25,277 nucleotides of DNA from a virus, in IMG/VR virus record IMGVR_UViG_3300027736_000231, positions 1 to 25,277 of that record; one strand, 5' to 3'. The position numbers were made by a program, and so were the translations under genes. How positions within the stretch are numbered: position 1 is the first letter of the stretch; each line of letters opens with the position of its first letter. Below, in pieces: positions 7,426 through 16,208 of the stretch. The notes under the pieces are model-generated. The model was not told the origin of the DNA and ran no database searches. It was given only the letters and a program-made list of their open reading frames with translations.

Positions 7426-9933
7426 ATGGCTACTGAAATGCCGATAGACCCAGAATTCAACCGATTCCTTGATGGAATCAAAGAAATCCCAGAAGAGGGG
7501 ATTGACATTGATATTGACTTAGAGGATTCAGAAGTAGAAGAATTGCCTGATGGTTCTGCCGTAGTCCAAATGGAGGGCTTTAAAGGCCCCAATGAAGATG
7601 AAGATTTCTATGCCAACTTGGCTGAGACTCTAAACCTCTATGACATTGAGAAGATTGCCAACCGCTACATTGACCTCATTGAGAATGACAAAGAGTCCCG
7701 TGAAAAGCGGGACAAGCAACAAGAAGAGGGCTTAAAACGCACTGGCATGGGTGATGACGCGCCCGGAGGGGCTATGTTCTTTGGTGCATCCAAAGTAGTT
7801 CACCCTGTAATGGCAGAGGCTTGTGTAGACTTTGCCTCAAGAGCCATTAGGGAACTATTCCCACCAGATGGCCCAACCCGCACAAAGATTATTGGCGAAG
7901 TAACTGATGAGAAGACTGAGGTCGCAGAGCGTAAACGCGACTACATAAACTGGCAGTTGACTGAGCAGATTGAAGAGTTTAGGGATGAGCAAGAGCAATT
8001 GTTGACCCAGTTGCCGTTGGGTGGCTCTCAGTTTATGAAAATCTGGTATGACGAAACAAAGCGCAGACCTTGCTCTGAGTTCGTCCCCATTGACAACATC
8101 TTGCTCCCCTATTCAGCGGTAAATTTTTATACTGCTCAAAGGGTTACTGAGGTGCAAACCATCTCTGCTTGGGAGTTGGATCAACGCGTTCAAAGGGGTT
8201 TATACCGAGATACTAATTTTGTCCGCGCCCACTCTGAGCCAGAGCAGACTCATTCTGAGAAAGCCAATGAGAAGATTGAGGGCAAGAAATATCAGGACAA
8301 TGAAGATGGAATGCGTAAGGTCTACCACATCTACACATGGTTAAACCTAGATGATGACACCCGTACAGATGGTGAATCCGCTCCTTACATCTTAATGATT
8401 GATGAGTTAGAGCAAAAAGTCTTGGGGTTATATCGTAACTGGGAAGAGGGTGACATTACCTTAACAAAGTTAGATTGGCTCATTGAATTCAAATTTATCC
8501 CATGGAGGGGTGCATATGCTATCGGTCTTCCGCAACTCATTGGAGGTCTTTCTGCTGCGCTTACGGGCGCTCTTCGTGCCTTGCTCGATACGGCACACAT
8601 TAACAATTCAGCGACGATGCTCAAACTTAAAGGCGCGCGAATTTCAGGTGCAAGTCAACAAATTGAGGTCACGCAGGTTACTGAAGTTGAGAGCGCGCCG
8701 GGTGTAGATGACATCCGTAAGATTGCTATGCCAATGCCATTTAACCCCCCAAGTCAAGTTCTGTTTGAACTCTTGGGATGGTTAACTAATGCCGCCAAAG
8801 GGGTAGTAACCACAGCAGAAGAAAAGATTGCTGATGTAGGTCAGAACACCCCAGTAGGCACAACTCAGGCTCTAATAGAGCAAGGAGCGGCAGTATTCTC
8901 ATCTATCCATGCACGCTTGCATGAGTCCCAACGCCGTGTGCTTGGGATAATTGGTCGTCTGAATCGATGGTATTTGGATGAGCAAAAGCGTGGTGATGTG
9001 GTGGCTGAACTACCAATCAAGCGGGAAGACTTCAAACGCAATAGTGACATCATCCCTGTTTCTGACCCCCATATCTTTTCGGAAACGCAAAGAGTGGCCC
9101 AGATGCAAGCGGTATTGCAGTTATCTACACAATTCCCCGCTATTTTTGACCAAAGGGCGGTAGTGGCTCGGATGCTTAAACAGTTAAAGATACCTAACTC
9201 TAATGAGTTGATACCAAATGCCTCTAAACCCGCGGAGATGAATGCTGCTCAAGAGAATTCAGCCATGGCTTTGGGCAGACCAGCCTTTGCATATCCTCGC
9301 CAAGACCACTTGGCACACATACAGGCTCACTTATCATTTGCCCTAGACCCTAACCTAGGCATGAACAATTTAGTTGCCCCTAAATACATTCCACAGGCTT
9401 TAGAGCATATTAAACAACACATGATGCTCTGGTATACCAACCAAATGCAGACTTATGCTGGTGGTGACACAGGGGTTAGGATTGACAATTATGATAACAA
9501 CAAGTTGGTCAAAGAGATTGATAGGGCAATTGCTATAGCCTCAGACCATGTAAAGATGGATTCCCAAGAGGTATTTTCTGGGGTCATGCCTGCTCTGCAA
9601 CAACTCGGTCAGTTTATGCAACAGTTCAAACCACCCGCACCTCCAATGGATGGTGAGGCACAGGCAGTTCTACAGGCATCTATGGCTGAGACTCAACGCA
9701 GAGCGGCTCAAGACCAAGCATCTAACCAACTTAAACAGGCTGAGATGCAAGCCAAGGCTGCTCGTGAGGACAAGGATTTACAGGCTCGTATAGCCATGAA
9801 TGCTGAAGATAACCTCACAACTGAGCGTATGAAAACTGCGGAACTGACTGTAGATGGTGTCAGACTGCGTAAGGAGCAGGAAGAAACTGCAATTAAATTG
9901 AACCAAACCACCCAAAGTAACTTAGGAGAATGA
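7426..9933 (+). CDS. Portal protein
   Basis: This 835-residue protein fits the long podovirus-type portal that forms the dodecameric DNA gate at one capsid vertex. It begins with an acidic segment (about residues 15-60). The core follows with sequences typical of the family, such as GASKVVHPVMAEACVDFASR and QLPLGGSQFMKIWYD. The C-terminal 83 residues (753-835) are almost entirely polar and helical, with many Q/K/A/E, like the helical barrel of P22-type portals. The length is close to or above that of P22 gp1. The start ATG is preceded by AGGAAA and lies 2 bases after the previous stop. The gene sits between the terminase block and the Hsp10/scaffold/capsid genes, where a portal is expected. 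I cannot assign it to a precise family without a profile search. Confidence 0.88.
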   Translation: MATEMPIDPEFNRFLDGIKEIPEEGIDIDIDLEDSEVEELPDGSAVVQMEGFKGPNEDEDFYANLAETLNLYDIEKIANRYIDLIENDKESREKRDKQQEEGLKRTGMGDDAPGGAMFFGASKVVHPVMAEACVDFASRAIRELFPPDGPTRTKIIGEVTDEKTEVAERKRDYINWQLTEQIEEFRDEQEQLLTQLPLGGSQFMKIWYDETKRRPCSEFVPIDNILLPYSAVNFYTAQRVTEVQTISAWELDQRVQRGLYRDTNFVRAHSEPEQTHSEKANEKIEGKKYQDNEDGMRKVYHIYTWLNLDDDTRTDGESAPYILMIDELEQKVLGLYRNWEEGDITLTKLDWLIEFKFIPWRGAYAIGLPQLIGGLSAALTGALRALLDTAHINNSATMLKLKGARISGASQQIEVTQVTEVESAPGVDDIRKIAMPMPFNPPSQVLFELLGWLTNAAKGVVTTAEEKIADVGQNTPVGTTQALIEQGAAVFSSIHARLHESQRRVLGIIGRLNRWYLDEQKRGDVVAELPIKREDFKRNSDIIPVSDPHIFSETQRVAQMQAVLQLSTQFPAIFDQRAVVARMLKQLKIPNSNELIPNASKPAEMNAAQENSAMALGRPAFAYPRQDHLAHIQAHLSFALDPNLGMNNLVAPKYIPQALEHIKQHMMLWYTNQMQTYAGGDTGVRIDNYDNNKLVKEIDRAIAIASDHVKMDSQEVFSGVMPALQQLGQFMQQFKPPAPPMDGEAQAVLQASMAETQRRAAQDQASNQLKQAEMQAKAAREDKDLQARIAMNAEDNLTTERMKTAELTVDGVRLRKEQEETAIKLNQTTQSNLGE

Positions 9934-9935
9934 TG

Positions 9936-10115
9936 ATGGATAAAGAAGTTAAAGAACTGCAATCTGAGCAAGTGCGTCAAAAAACCCGCATGGCGGCTGG
10001 CGCATGGATTACTGGATGTGAAATAAAAGAGCAATCAAAAGCGACAATGCCAGAGGCTAACAGCGACCATGGCGACTTTAGTAGCAAGAAAGGCGTGGAG
10101 AAATCTAACGCATGA
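9936..10115 (+). CDS. Small phage protein, unknown function
   Basis: This 59-residue product begins MDKEVKELQSEQVRQ and is charged and probably helical at the N-terminus. Three consecutive ATG codons (9930, 9933, 9936) overlap the portal stop. I chose 9936 because AGGAGA at 9924-9929 then has a normal 6-base spacing. It overlaps the next gene by the ATGA at 10112-10115, so translation is likely coupled. There is no recognisable domain or membrane segment. Its place between portal and co-chaperonin suggests a small head-module accessory protein, but the sequence does not show a function. Confidence 0.65.
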   Translation: MDKEVKELQSEQVRQKTRMAAGAWITGCEIKEQSKATMPEANSDHGDFSSKKGVEKSNA

Positions 10116-10297
10116 AGTCAGTATCCGACATTATTTCTGCTGTAAAAGCGGAACAGGCAAGGATAAAGGAATCGTTGGCGCAAGGAAACTTGCCCAACTT
10201 TGAGACTTATCAACGCCTTGTCGGACAGTATCAGGGGTTGGATGCAACTCTTGAAATTATTAACAATCTTTTAAAGGAAGATAACGATGAAAGATAG
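10112..10297 (+). CDS. Small helical phage protein, unknown function
   Basis: This 61-residue protein is predicted from its heptad-like pattern to be mostly helical (SVSDIISAVKAEQARIKESL, then ATLEIINNLLKE). It overlaps the previous gene by 4 bases (ATGA) and the next by 11 bases. GGAG at 10097-10100 is a rather distant ribosome binding site. Small helical proteins of this size often lie between portal and Hsp10/scaffold genes in aquatic podoviruses; they may be minor head components, but nothing here proves that. Confidence 0.65.
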   Translation: MKSVSDIISAVKAEQARIKESLAQGNLPNFETYQRLVGQYQGLDATLEIINNLLKEDNDER

Positions 10298-10709
10298 CAC
10301 GGTAGCGGGTAATGCCGCTGAGATAGCGGAGGCTTTTCCGCTTGTAGACCCCGGTGCGATTCCATTAGGCGCTCGTGTGCTTGTACAAATGCGATTAGCC
10401 AAGAAAAAAATGACTGAATCCGGGATTATTCTGCCTGAAGAAACACGAGATACCGAAAGGGCGCAAAACCCAATTGGTAAGGTAGTGGCTATAGGCCCAT
10501 TGGCGTTCAAGAAACGCGACTCAATGGAGCCATGGGTTGAGGGCAGTTGGTGTGACGTTGGTGATTTCCTCCGTGTACCTAAATGGACTGGCGACCGCTG
10601 GACTGTTCGGCACAAGGAAGATGAACAAGTGGAATTTATGATTATGAATGACCACGAAGTTATCGCTAAAGTTACTGGAAATCCACTTGAGGTGAGGGCA
10701 TTTGTATGA
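10287..10709 (+). CDS. GroES-like co-chaperonin (Hsp10 family)
   Basis: This 140-residue protein has a Cpn10 fold signature from about residue 26: IPLGARVLVQ, a mobile-loop region with ESGIILPEE (44-52), then NPIGKVVAIGP (61-71) and a second strand region VGDFLRVPKW. E. coli GroES is 97 residues; the extra length is about 25 residues at the N-terminus and insertions after residue 72. GIILP at 46-50 corresponds to the GroES GGIVL contact with GroEL. AAGGAAG at 10274-10280 gives a good ribosome binding site 6 bases from the ATG. By analogy with T4 gp31 it would cap host GroEL to fold the capsid protein; the position between portal and scaffold supports this. It overlaps the scaffold gene by ATGA. 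Confidence 0.9.
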   Translation: MKDSTVAGNAAEIAEAFPLVDPGAIPLGARVLVQMRLAKKKMTESGIILPEETRDTERAQNPIGKVVAIGPLAFKKRDSMEPWVEGSWCDVGDFLRVPKWTGDRWTVRHKEDEQVEFMIMNDHEVIAKVTGNPLEVRAFV

Positions 10710-11698
10710 GTACAGACCAAAATGTTGTGGAAAATCAAGAAGTTATTGTCATTCAAGAGGAAAAAGATGGTTCTGCAACAATAGATTTGCCAGAAAGTAT
10801 CCCATCCCCTGATGCAGCCCATGATGAGGACTCTGATGAGGCTGATGAGCGTGCTAGACAGACAGAAATGGCTGTTGGTGGGGCTATTGACCCTGATGCA
10901 GAGGCTATGCGAGAGCAAAAAAGGAGCAAACGACGCGCTCGTAAGGAGTATCACAAGCAAGTTGCCTCTGAAAAAGACCTAAAACTAGACCATTTGACCC
11001 GTCAAAACCAAGAATTGTTGGAAAGACTGTCTGTTTTAGAGAAAAAGAGCCATGGATCAGACATTGCACGCCTAAATAAAGCAATTGAAGACCAAAATTC
11101 ACGAATTTTGTTTGCCAAGCAGAAGATTCAAGAGGCTACGGCTACTGGTAATGGTGAATTGCTTACATCCGCTCAAGAAATGTGGTTTGAGGCTCGGAGG
11201 CAGTCTGAGGCTCTTGAGGCTTTAAAGAAACGCTCGGTTGCCCCACAGCGCCAGCAGACAATCCAGGCCCCAGACCCACAATTGAAGAAGTATGCAGGGG
11301 CATGGATGGAGAATAACCCATGGTATGACCCTAGCGGAAAAGACGCTGATTCAAGAGTTGCTCTAACTATTGACCAAGCGATGGCTGAAGAGGGATGGAA
11401 TCCTAAAGCGTCAGATTATTGGGAAGAATTAGATAATCGCTTGCAAAAGTATTTGCCACACCGTTATACTATGAATACCGATGAAAAACCGATTCGGAAC
11501 TCTAGACCAAGGAATGTTGTGACAAGTTCAGGCCGTGAATCAGTATCAACTACTCGAGGAGGTAACACCTTCACCCTTTCACCTGATCAGGTTAGGGCGA
11601 TGAAAGATGCTGGTATGTGGGATGATGCCGATAAGAGAGCGAAGATGATTCGACGCTATGCCTTAGAAGCCCGACAAAACAATGGATATAGGAGTTAA
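10706..11698 (+). CDS. Capsid scaffolding protein
   Basis: This 330-residue protein has the usual scaffold composition. Its N-terminus is very acidic (residues 1-65), followed by a basic stretch QKRSKRRARK (71-80) and a long coiled coil at about 85-175 (DHLTRQNQELLERLSVLEKK). A C-terminal basic helical segment follows (LSPDQVRAMKDAGMWDD, 291-307, to RAKMIRRYALEAR), as in scaffolds that bind the coat protein through a C-terminal helix. It starts in the stop codon of the Hsp10 gene and precedes the capsid genes, the normal place. It contains VGGAID at 57-62, one of the GG motifs shared with other proteins here. The assignment rests on order and composition, since scaffolds diverge fast. Confidence 0.8.
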   Translation: MSTDQNVVENQEVIVIQEEKDGSATIDLPESIPSPDAAHDEDSDEADERARQTEMAVGGAIDPDAEAMREQKRSKRRARKEYHKQVASEKDLKLDHLTRQNQELLERLSVLEKKSHGSDIARLNKAIEDQNSRILFAKQKIQEATATGNGELLTSAQEMWFEARRQSEALEALKKRSVAPQRQQTIQAPDPQLKKYAGAWMENNPWYDPSGKDADSRVALTIDQAMAEEGWNPKASDYWEELDNRLQKYLPHRYTMNTDEKPIRNSRPRNVVTSSGRESVSTTRGGNTFTLSPDQVRAMKDAGMWDDADKRAKMIRRYALEARQNNGYRS

Positions 11699-11702
11699 GA
11701 AA

Positions 11703-12248
11703 ATGGTTGATTCACGTTTAAAAAGAAATCTATCTGCTGGTGGACGCGAAAATCGCGCGAGTCTTGACACGGTTCGAGAGGCACCTGAGGATAAGTTCAT
11801 ATCGGCTGAAGAGCGTCGCAAGATGTGGAAAGACGAGTGGACACAAAGCGCATTGCCCAATATCCCTGAATTAAGGGGTTATCACCTTTGCTGGTTATCA
11901 ACAACCAATAGTTATGACAGTATCGACAAGCGAATTCGGCTTGGCTACATTCCCGTGAAAGCGGATGAGTTGCCTGAGTTTGAAAATTATCGCGTAAAGG
12001 CTGGAGAACATAATGGTTATGTCGCGTGTAATGAGATGTTACTTTACAAGATTCCTATGGAATTGTACCAAGAAGTGATGTCGCATTTCCACCATGAGGC
12101 ACCTCTTGAGGAAGCGAATAAGATTCGTCTTCAAGCAGAGCAAGCATCTGGAGCGCGTGACAGGAACGGGAGAAATCTCGCTCAAGTTGAAGGCGAAGGA
12201 TTGGGTGAAATTGACAAACAGATGCCTGCTCCGCATTTTGCTGGGTAG
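11703..12248 (+). CDS. Conserved head-module protein of unknown function
   Basis: This 181-residue product begins MVDSRLKRNLSAGG. An earlier ATG at 11682 lies inside the scaffold gene and has no ribosome binding site. AGGAG at 11690-11694 is 8 bases from the ATG at 11703, so I chose that start. The N-terminal third is basic and polar. A compact middle part contains RGYHLCWLSTTNSYDSI and RRIRLGYIPVKADELPEF-like sequence (about residues 56-90), which I recognise as recurring in aquatic phage head modules without a known function. The C-terminus is helical and glutamine/arginine-rich. It lies between scaffold and the decoration/capsid genes, so a minor capsid or assembly role is plausible. Confidence 0.7.
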   Translation: MVDSRLKRNLSAGGRENRASLDTVREAPEDKFISAEERRKMWKDEWTQSALPNIPELRGYHLCWLSTTNSYDSIDKRIRLGYIPVKADELPEFENYRVKAGEHNGYVACNEMLLYKIPMELYQEVMSHFHHEAPLEEANKIRLQAEQASGARDRNGRNLAQVEGEGLGEIDKQMPAPHFAG

Positions 12249-12279
12249 GGTGTTTAAATTTTGAACAAGGAGTAAGACT

Positions 12280-12852
12280 ATGTCTTCAACAAACGCTCCG
12301 TTCGGCTTGCGCCCCTCATACCATCCTTCTGGATTGGATCGTGCAGTGGCACTTGCTAACGGTATTGCATCTGGTTACAGTTCTGGCATTTTAAAAGGTC
12401 AACCTGTCGCCCTTAACACGAGTGGAAACATTATTGCCGCGACTGCAGGAAGTGCCTATCAAGGTGCTTTTGCCGGTCACGAGTGGACTGACACTACTGG
12501 TCGTCGTCAAATCAGTAATCAATGGGTTGCTAACACAACTTATCAAACTGGTTCTGAAGTAACTTATTACTACTCTGATCCTAATATTGTTTACGATATT
12601 CAGGCTGATGGTAGTCTTGCCCAAACTTCTGTTGGTGATCAAGCAAACTTTACAAACATTACTGCTGGTTCTACAACCACAGGTTTGTCACAATGCACGA
12701 TTTCCACTAGTCTTGCAGGCACAAGCGCGGTCGGTGATATGCGTATCATTGGTCTTTATAACGGCGTTGATAACGCTTGGGGCGATGCTTACACTGTTGT
12801 GCAAGTACAAGTCTCTCGCAGTCAGTTCGTCGCAACAATTAACGCCATCTAA
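12280..12852 (+). CDS. Putative capsid decoration/minor head protein
   Basis: This 190-residue protein opens with MSSTNAPFGLRPSYHPSG. The NAPFGLRP opening is common in small phage head proteins encoded next to the major capsid gene. The rest is rich in beta-strand-forming residues, glycine, serine and threonine, consistent with an external decoration or stabilising protein. It has no signal peptide or membrane segment. AAGGAG at 12267-12272 lies 7 bases from the ATG, a strong site expected for an abundant virion protein. It directly precedes the major capsid gene with a 14-base gap. A role as a head-stabilising protein is inferred from context. Confidence 0.65.
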   Translation: MSSTNAPFGLRPSYHPSGLDRAVALANGIASGYSSGILKGQPVALNTSGNIIAATAGSAYQGAFAGHEWTDTTGRRQISNQWVANTTYQTGSEVTYYYSDPNIVYDIQADGSLAQTSVGDQANFTNITAGSTTTGLSQCTISTSLAGTSAVGDMRIIGLYNGVDNAWGDAYTVVQVQVSRSQFVATINAI

Positions 12853-12866
12853 GGGGGGACTAAACC

Positions 12867-13781
12867 ATGGCCGCTCCAATGCGCAGTACGGACTTTAGAA
12901 GTATCGTTGAGCCAATCCTTAACGAATGTTTCGACGGAGTCTATGATCAACGTACCGATGAATGGTCACGAGTTTTCCGTGAGCAAGAAGGTATTCCACG
13001 TAACTACCACGAAGAGCCTGTCCTTTATGGATTTGGTGCAGCACCTCAGTTGCCAGACGGCACTCCTGTGTCGTATCAACAAGGTGGTGTTCTGTTCTTA
13101 CAACGCTATGTATACAATGTCTTTGGCTTGGCCTTTGCATTGACCAAAGTGTTGGTTGAGGATGGTGACCATATCCGTATCGGTCAAGTTTATGCTCGTC
13201 ACTTGGCTCAGTCTCTTATTGAGACTAAAGAGACTTTGTCGGCAAACGTGCTGAACCGCGCTTTTAATAGCGCATACCCCGGTGGTGATGGTGTTGCTTT
13301 AAATAGCACATCCCACCCAATCGTTAATGGTACTGTAAGCAATTTGCTAACTACTGCTGCTAACTTGTCTCAGACTTCTCTTGAGCAGATGTTAATCCAA
13401 ATCCGTCAGGCTGTGGATAACAATGGTAAGAAGATTCGTCTAGTTCCACGTCAACTGGTGGTAGCACCGGGCAACGTGTTCCAAGCCGAGGTTCTACTCA
13501 AGTCAGTCTTACGTTCTGGTACAGGCAACAACGACGTCAACCCAATCAAGTCAATTGGTTTGCTTGACGAAGGTGCTGCTGTTCTATCGCGTTTGACTTC
13601 ATCTACCGCTTGGTGGGTGCAGACTGATGCTCCAGAAGGCATGAAGTTGCTAATGCGTCGTAAACTCGAAAAAACGATGGAAGGCGATTTTGAGACCGAC
13701 TCTATGCGCTACAAGGCTACAGAGCGTTATCAAGTAGGCTTTACCGACTGGCGTGCTATGTACGGCACACCCGGCGTTTAA
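12867..13781 (+). CDS. Major capsid protein (HK97-fold, gpT-like)
   Basis: This 304-residue protein has the features of Mu gpT-like HK97-fold coat proteins. These are a helical N-arm, a conserved central stretch (ETLSANVLNRAFNSAYPGGD then SHPIVNGTVSNLLTTAA) and LVVAPGNVFQAEVLLKSV, followed by the late beta-rich part with WWVQTDAPEG and a C-terminus TDWRAMYGTPGV. The ribosome binding site is very strong (AAGGGGGG, 12851-12858), as expected for the most abundant virion protein. It follows scaffold and decoration genes and is closed by an intrinsic terminator at 13789-13820, so it ends the head transcription unit. No long N-terminal delta domain is present, which fits the separate scaffold gene. 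Confidence 0.88.
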   Translation: MAAPMRSTDFRSIVEPILNECFDGVYDQRTDEWSRVFREQEGIPRNYHEEPVLYGFGAAPQLPDGTPVSYQQGGVLFLQRYVYNVFGLAFALTKVLVEDGDHIRIGQVYARHLAQSLIETKETLSANVLNRAFNSAYPGGDGVALNSTSHPIVNGTVSNLLTTAANLSQTSLEQMLIQIRQAVDNNGKKIRLVPRQLVVAPGNVFQAEVLLKSVLRSGTGNNDVNPIKSIGLLDEGAAVLSRLTSSTAWWVQTDAPEGMKLLMRRKLEKTMEGDFETDSMRYKATERYQVGFTDWRAMYGTPGV

Positions 13782-13788
13782 AGTAAGC

Positions 13789-13820
13789 AGGGGCGGGAAT
13801 AAAACCCTGCCCCTTTTTTT
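13789..13820 (+). terminator. Intrinsic terminator after the major capsid gene
   Basis: AGGGGC-GGG (13789-13797) pairs with CCC-T-GCCCCT (13805-13814) with a single bulged T and a 7-base AT loop, followed by seven T residues. This is a strong rho-independent terminator, 8 bases after the capsid stop codon. Confidence 0.92.
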
Positions 13821-13859
13821 GTAATTTGTATTTGTCAAACTTTTCAAGGAGCAGACAAA

Positions 13860-14837
13860 ATGCCACAATTTTCAGATGACCTATTTCTAGGTTCCGCCAT
13901 TACAGTTCAAGGGTCGGATGCTTACCCTACTGTTTCAACTTTTACTGGTTCAATTGCTACAACCACGTTGACCGTCACCGCCATGCTTTCTGGTGACCCA
14001 ATTGCTGTGGGTATGTTTCTTGACAGTTCAACGTCACTTACCAATGGAACTTACATTACCGCTTTTGGTACGGGTTCTGGCGGTACAGGAACTTACACCG
14101 TAAGCGCTTCACAAACTGTGGCAAGCGCCACAATCATCGGTTCTGGTAATGCTTTGTTGCAAAACCCATCCCCAATGAGCGTAGGTGTAGGCCCATTAGG
14201 TCGTGTTTATATTTGGGACGTTGTACCACAAGCAAAACTAACCACTAATATTGTTGCCGCCGTCATCACAACTGCTACCACGCTCACGCTTGCCGCAGGT
14301 GCTGGTGTTACATCTGCCACGATTACAGGCGGTGGTACAGGCTTGCAACTTGACTGCCCTCGTGCGGTTTCCACAACCACAGGCGCTGGTACTCCAACTT
14401 CCGTCAACATCACTGTCTCTGGCTACGACTACTACGGTCAAGCCATGAGCGAAGTGATTGCAACAGGAACGGTGGCGTCTACTACTGTCAGTGGTAAGAA
14501 AGCCTTCTACCAAATTGCCAGTGTTACTTCTTCTGGCGCAAGCGTGGTAACTGTTGCGGTAGGTACAACCGACATCTTGGGTGCGCCATTGCGTATCACT
14601 GATAGGGGCTACGTCACCCGTGCGGGCTGGGACAATACTTTGGCTGAAGATGCTGGCACCATGACTGTTGCCGCTACATTGACGGCTACCACCACAACTG
14701 GTGATGTGAGGGGTACTTATTTGCCCTCCTCGGCGGCAGATGGTATCAAACGTCTTGTGATGGGAATAGCCCTGCCAGCAATTGCGGCAGGCCCAAATGC
14801 AACTCGTATTGGCGCTCTTGGCGTCACCCAAGCATAA
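13860..14837 (+). CDS. Beta-rich virion structural protein with inserted repeat-type domain
   Basis: This 325-residue protein is rich in threonine, alanine, glycine and valine and looks all-beta. Residues 26-93 form a discrete module ([15 protein letters not shown] through [17 protein letters not shown] and SQTVASATI). That sequence type is common in phage fibre and structural proteins, so it appears to be an interchangeable domain placed inside a head-associated protein. The remainder (GRVYIWDV at 114-121, [17 protein letters not shown]) resembles conserved aquatic phage structural proteins of unknown role. AAGGAG at 13846-13851 lies 8 bases from the ATG. The gene begins a new unit after the capsid terminator. 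A decoration, head-fibre or tail component is possible. Confidence 0.65.
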   Translation: MPQFSDDLFLGSAITVQGSDAYPTVSTFTGSIATTTLTVTAMLSGDPIAVGMFLDSSTSLTNGTYITAFGTGSGGTGTYTVSASQTVASATIIGSGNALLQNPSPMSVGVGPLGRVYIWDVVPQAKLTTNIVAAVITTATTLTLAAGAGVTSATITGGGTGLQLDCPRAVSTTTGAGTPTSVNITVSGYDYYGQAMSEVIATGTVASTTVSGKKAFYQIASVTSSGASVVTVAVGTTDILGAPLRITDRGYVTRAGWDNTLAEDAGTMTVAATLTATTTTGDVRGTYLPSSAADGIKRLVMGIALPAIAAGPNATRIGALGVTQA

Positions 14838-14847
14838 GGAGCGCGAC

Positions 14848-16164
14848 ATGGGACAATTTAAACCAATGGTCAAGATGATGACCACTGAGCCTTCAGTAGA
14901 GTTAAAACTTGCTAAAGGTGGTCATGTAAACATGAAAAAAGGTGGCAAAGCCGAATCTGGTCATAAAAAAATGGCTATGGGTGGTGGTGCTATGGACATG
15001 ATGTCAGGAACTCCCGCTTTATTGGGTCGCCCTGCAGTTAATGCTCCAGTTCGCGCTCCCGGCAAACCATCAATGGCTGCACGCCGTAAAGCGATGATGG
15101 CTAAACCTGCAGTTACTCCATCAGGCCCTCCAATGGCCCCTCCTCCAATGAAAAAAGGTGGTAAGGCTGAGGGTGGTGAGTCCAAAAAGACTCATATGGC
15201 TGAAATGAAAGAGATGAAAGGTCTTGAGAAAGAACTAAAGTCTCACGAAAACAAGCCAGCATCTAAAGGTCACAAAGGCTTGAAAACTGGCGGTGTTGCC
15301 CTTGGCAATGGCGGTGGTTACAAGAAAGGTGGCAAGATTGCTAAGTTTGCTAAAGGCGGTGTGGCTGGTGATGGAATTATTCCTGTATCAGCCTCTGCTC
15401 GTGGTGCGGAGAAGTACAAAAACACGATGATGCATACCGCAGAGTACACAGGCAAGTCTTCAGGTAAGACTGGTGGTGTAAAACTAGGCAATGGTGGTGG
15501 CTACAAAATGGGTGGAAAGATTAAGAAGTATGCAACAGGGGGCATCATTCCTTCTGAGTCTACTTCTGGCTCTTATGCAACGACTGAAATGCATACTGCA
15601 ATTCCTGATAACTCAGGTGGGGGTACAGGTGATGTTCGCTTGGGCAATGCTGGAGGCTTTAAAAAAGGTGGTTCAGCAAAAAAAGCCTACGCGGCGGGGG
15701 GTACTGTTAATTCAGGTCGTCCCGTCGCGATGCCTCAAGGTCGCAAGCCAACTCCCGCGCCAGTAAGAATCAGTCAATTGTCTGGAACTTACAAAAATGG
15801 TGGTCGTGCAACTCCTGCTGAGGCAGTTCTTTTAAAGAACAACCGAACAGAGAATGCATCTGCTATGCGTGATGCCAAAACCGATAGCAATCTGAAGTAT
15901 GGGTCTCCCAAACGGATGAATGAAGGTGGTGGCACAACTGATGTATCTAAGGGTGCTTATGATGCTCACTATGCCCGTGAAAAGGCTGAAAATGAGGCAG
16001 ATCGAAAGATGATGACTGATGCTCTAATGTACTTGCCACGTCAAGCCAAAAAGGCTTTTAATAGCCTTACTGGTCAAGGCGCAGTAACTACAACAGAGCG
16101 TGAAATCAGTAAGACTGTTTCTCCTCCACCAGCCAAAAAGCGAAGTGGTGGTAGGGCTTGTTAA
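14848..16164 (+). CDS. Lysine/glycine-rich GG-repeat protein, unknown function
   Basis: This 438-residue basic, low-complexity protein carries many GG motifs: LAKGGHV, MKKGGKA, FAKGGVA, YATGGII, YAAGGTV and YKNGGRA. Three imperfect repeats occupy residues 147-206, 207-259 and 260-297, each with a (T)G-V-x-LGN-GGGYK core and a K-K-Y/F-A-x-GG motif. A proline/methionine-rich segment lies at 85-101. The ORF is open upstream to 14782, but AAGGAG at 14836-14841 marks the ATG at 14848. It has no transmembrane segment. Similar GG-rich proteins are frequent in uncultivated aquatic phages. DNA packing, virion-internal protein or protease substrate are all possible; none is shown. A strong terminator follows. 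Confidence 0.7.
   Translation: MGQFKPMVKMMTTEPSVELKLAKGGHVNMKKGGKAESGHKKMAMGGGAMDMMSGTPALLGRPAVNAPVRAPGKPSMAARRKAMMAKPAVTPSGPPMAPPPMKKGGKAEGGESKKTHMAEMKEMKGLEKELKSHENKPASKGHKGLKTGGVALGNGGGYKKGGKIAKFAKGGVAGDGIIPVSASARGAEKYKNTMMHTAEYTGKSSGKTGGVKLGNGGGYKMGGKIKKYATGGIIPSESTSGSYATTEMHTAIPDNSGGGTGDVRLGNAGGFKKGGSAKKAYAAGGTVNSGRPVAMPQGRKPTPAPVRISQLSGTYKNGGRATPAEAVLLKNNRTENASAMRDAKTDSNLKYGSPKRMNEGGGTTDVSKGAYDAHYAREKAENEADRKMMTDALMYLPRQAKKAFNSLTGQGAVTTTEREISKTVSPPPAKKRSGGRAC
15286..15738 (+). repeat. Three imperfect repeats in the GG-rich gene
   Basis: Repeat units at about 15286-15465, 15466-15624 and 15625-15738 encode a shared LGN-GG-(Y/F)K-x-GG-K core followed by a K(F/Y)A-x-GG motif, with decreasing unit length and identity. 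The divergence suggests an old internal duplication. Confidence 0.65.
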
Positions 16165-16170
16165 AAATTA

Positions 16171-16198
16171 GTAGGGGGTTCGCCCCCTGCTTTTAATT
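16171..16198 (+). terminator. Intrinsic terminator after the GG-repeat gene
   Basis: GTAGGGGG (16171-16178) pairs with CCCCCTGC (16183-16190), including one T-G pair, across a TTCG tetraloop, followed by TTTTAATT. The stem and UUCG loop make this a strong rho-independent terminator. It ends 10 bases before the next start codon. Confidence 0.9.
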
Positions 16199-16208
16199 GG
16201 AGAGATTT

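Noticed and set aside
10271-10960. 229-codon ORF on the minus strand
   Set aside because: It lies opposite the Hsp10 and scaffold genes, which have clear motifs and ribosome binding sites; the translation has no recognisable family.
14238-14885. 215-codon ORF on the minus strand
   Set aside because: It is antisense to the beta-rich structural protein and results from that gene's skewed codon composition.
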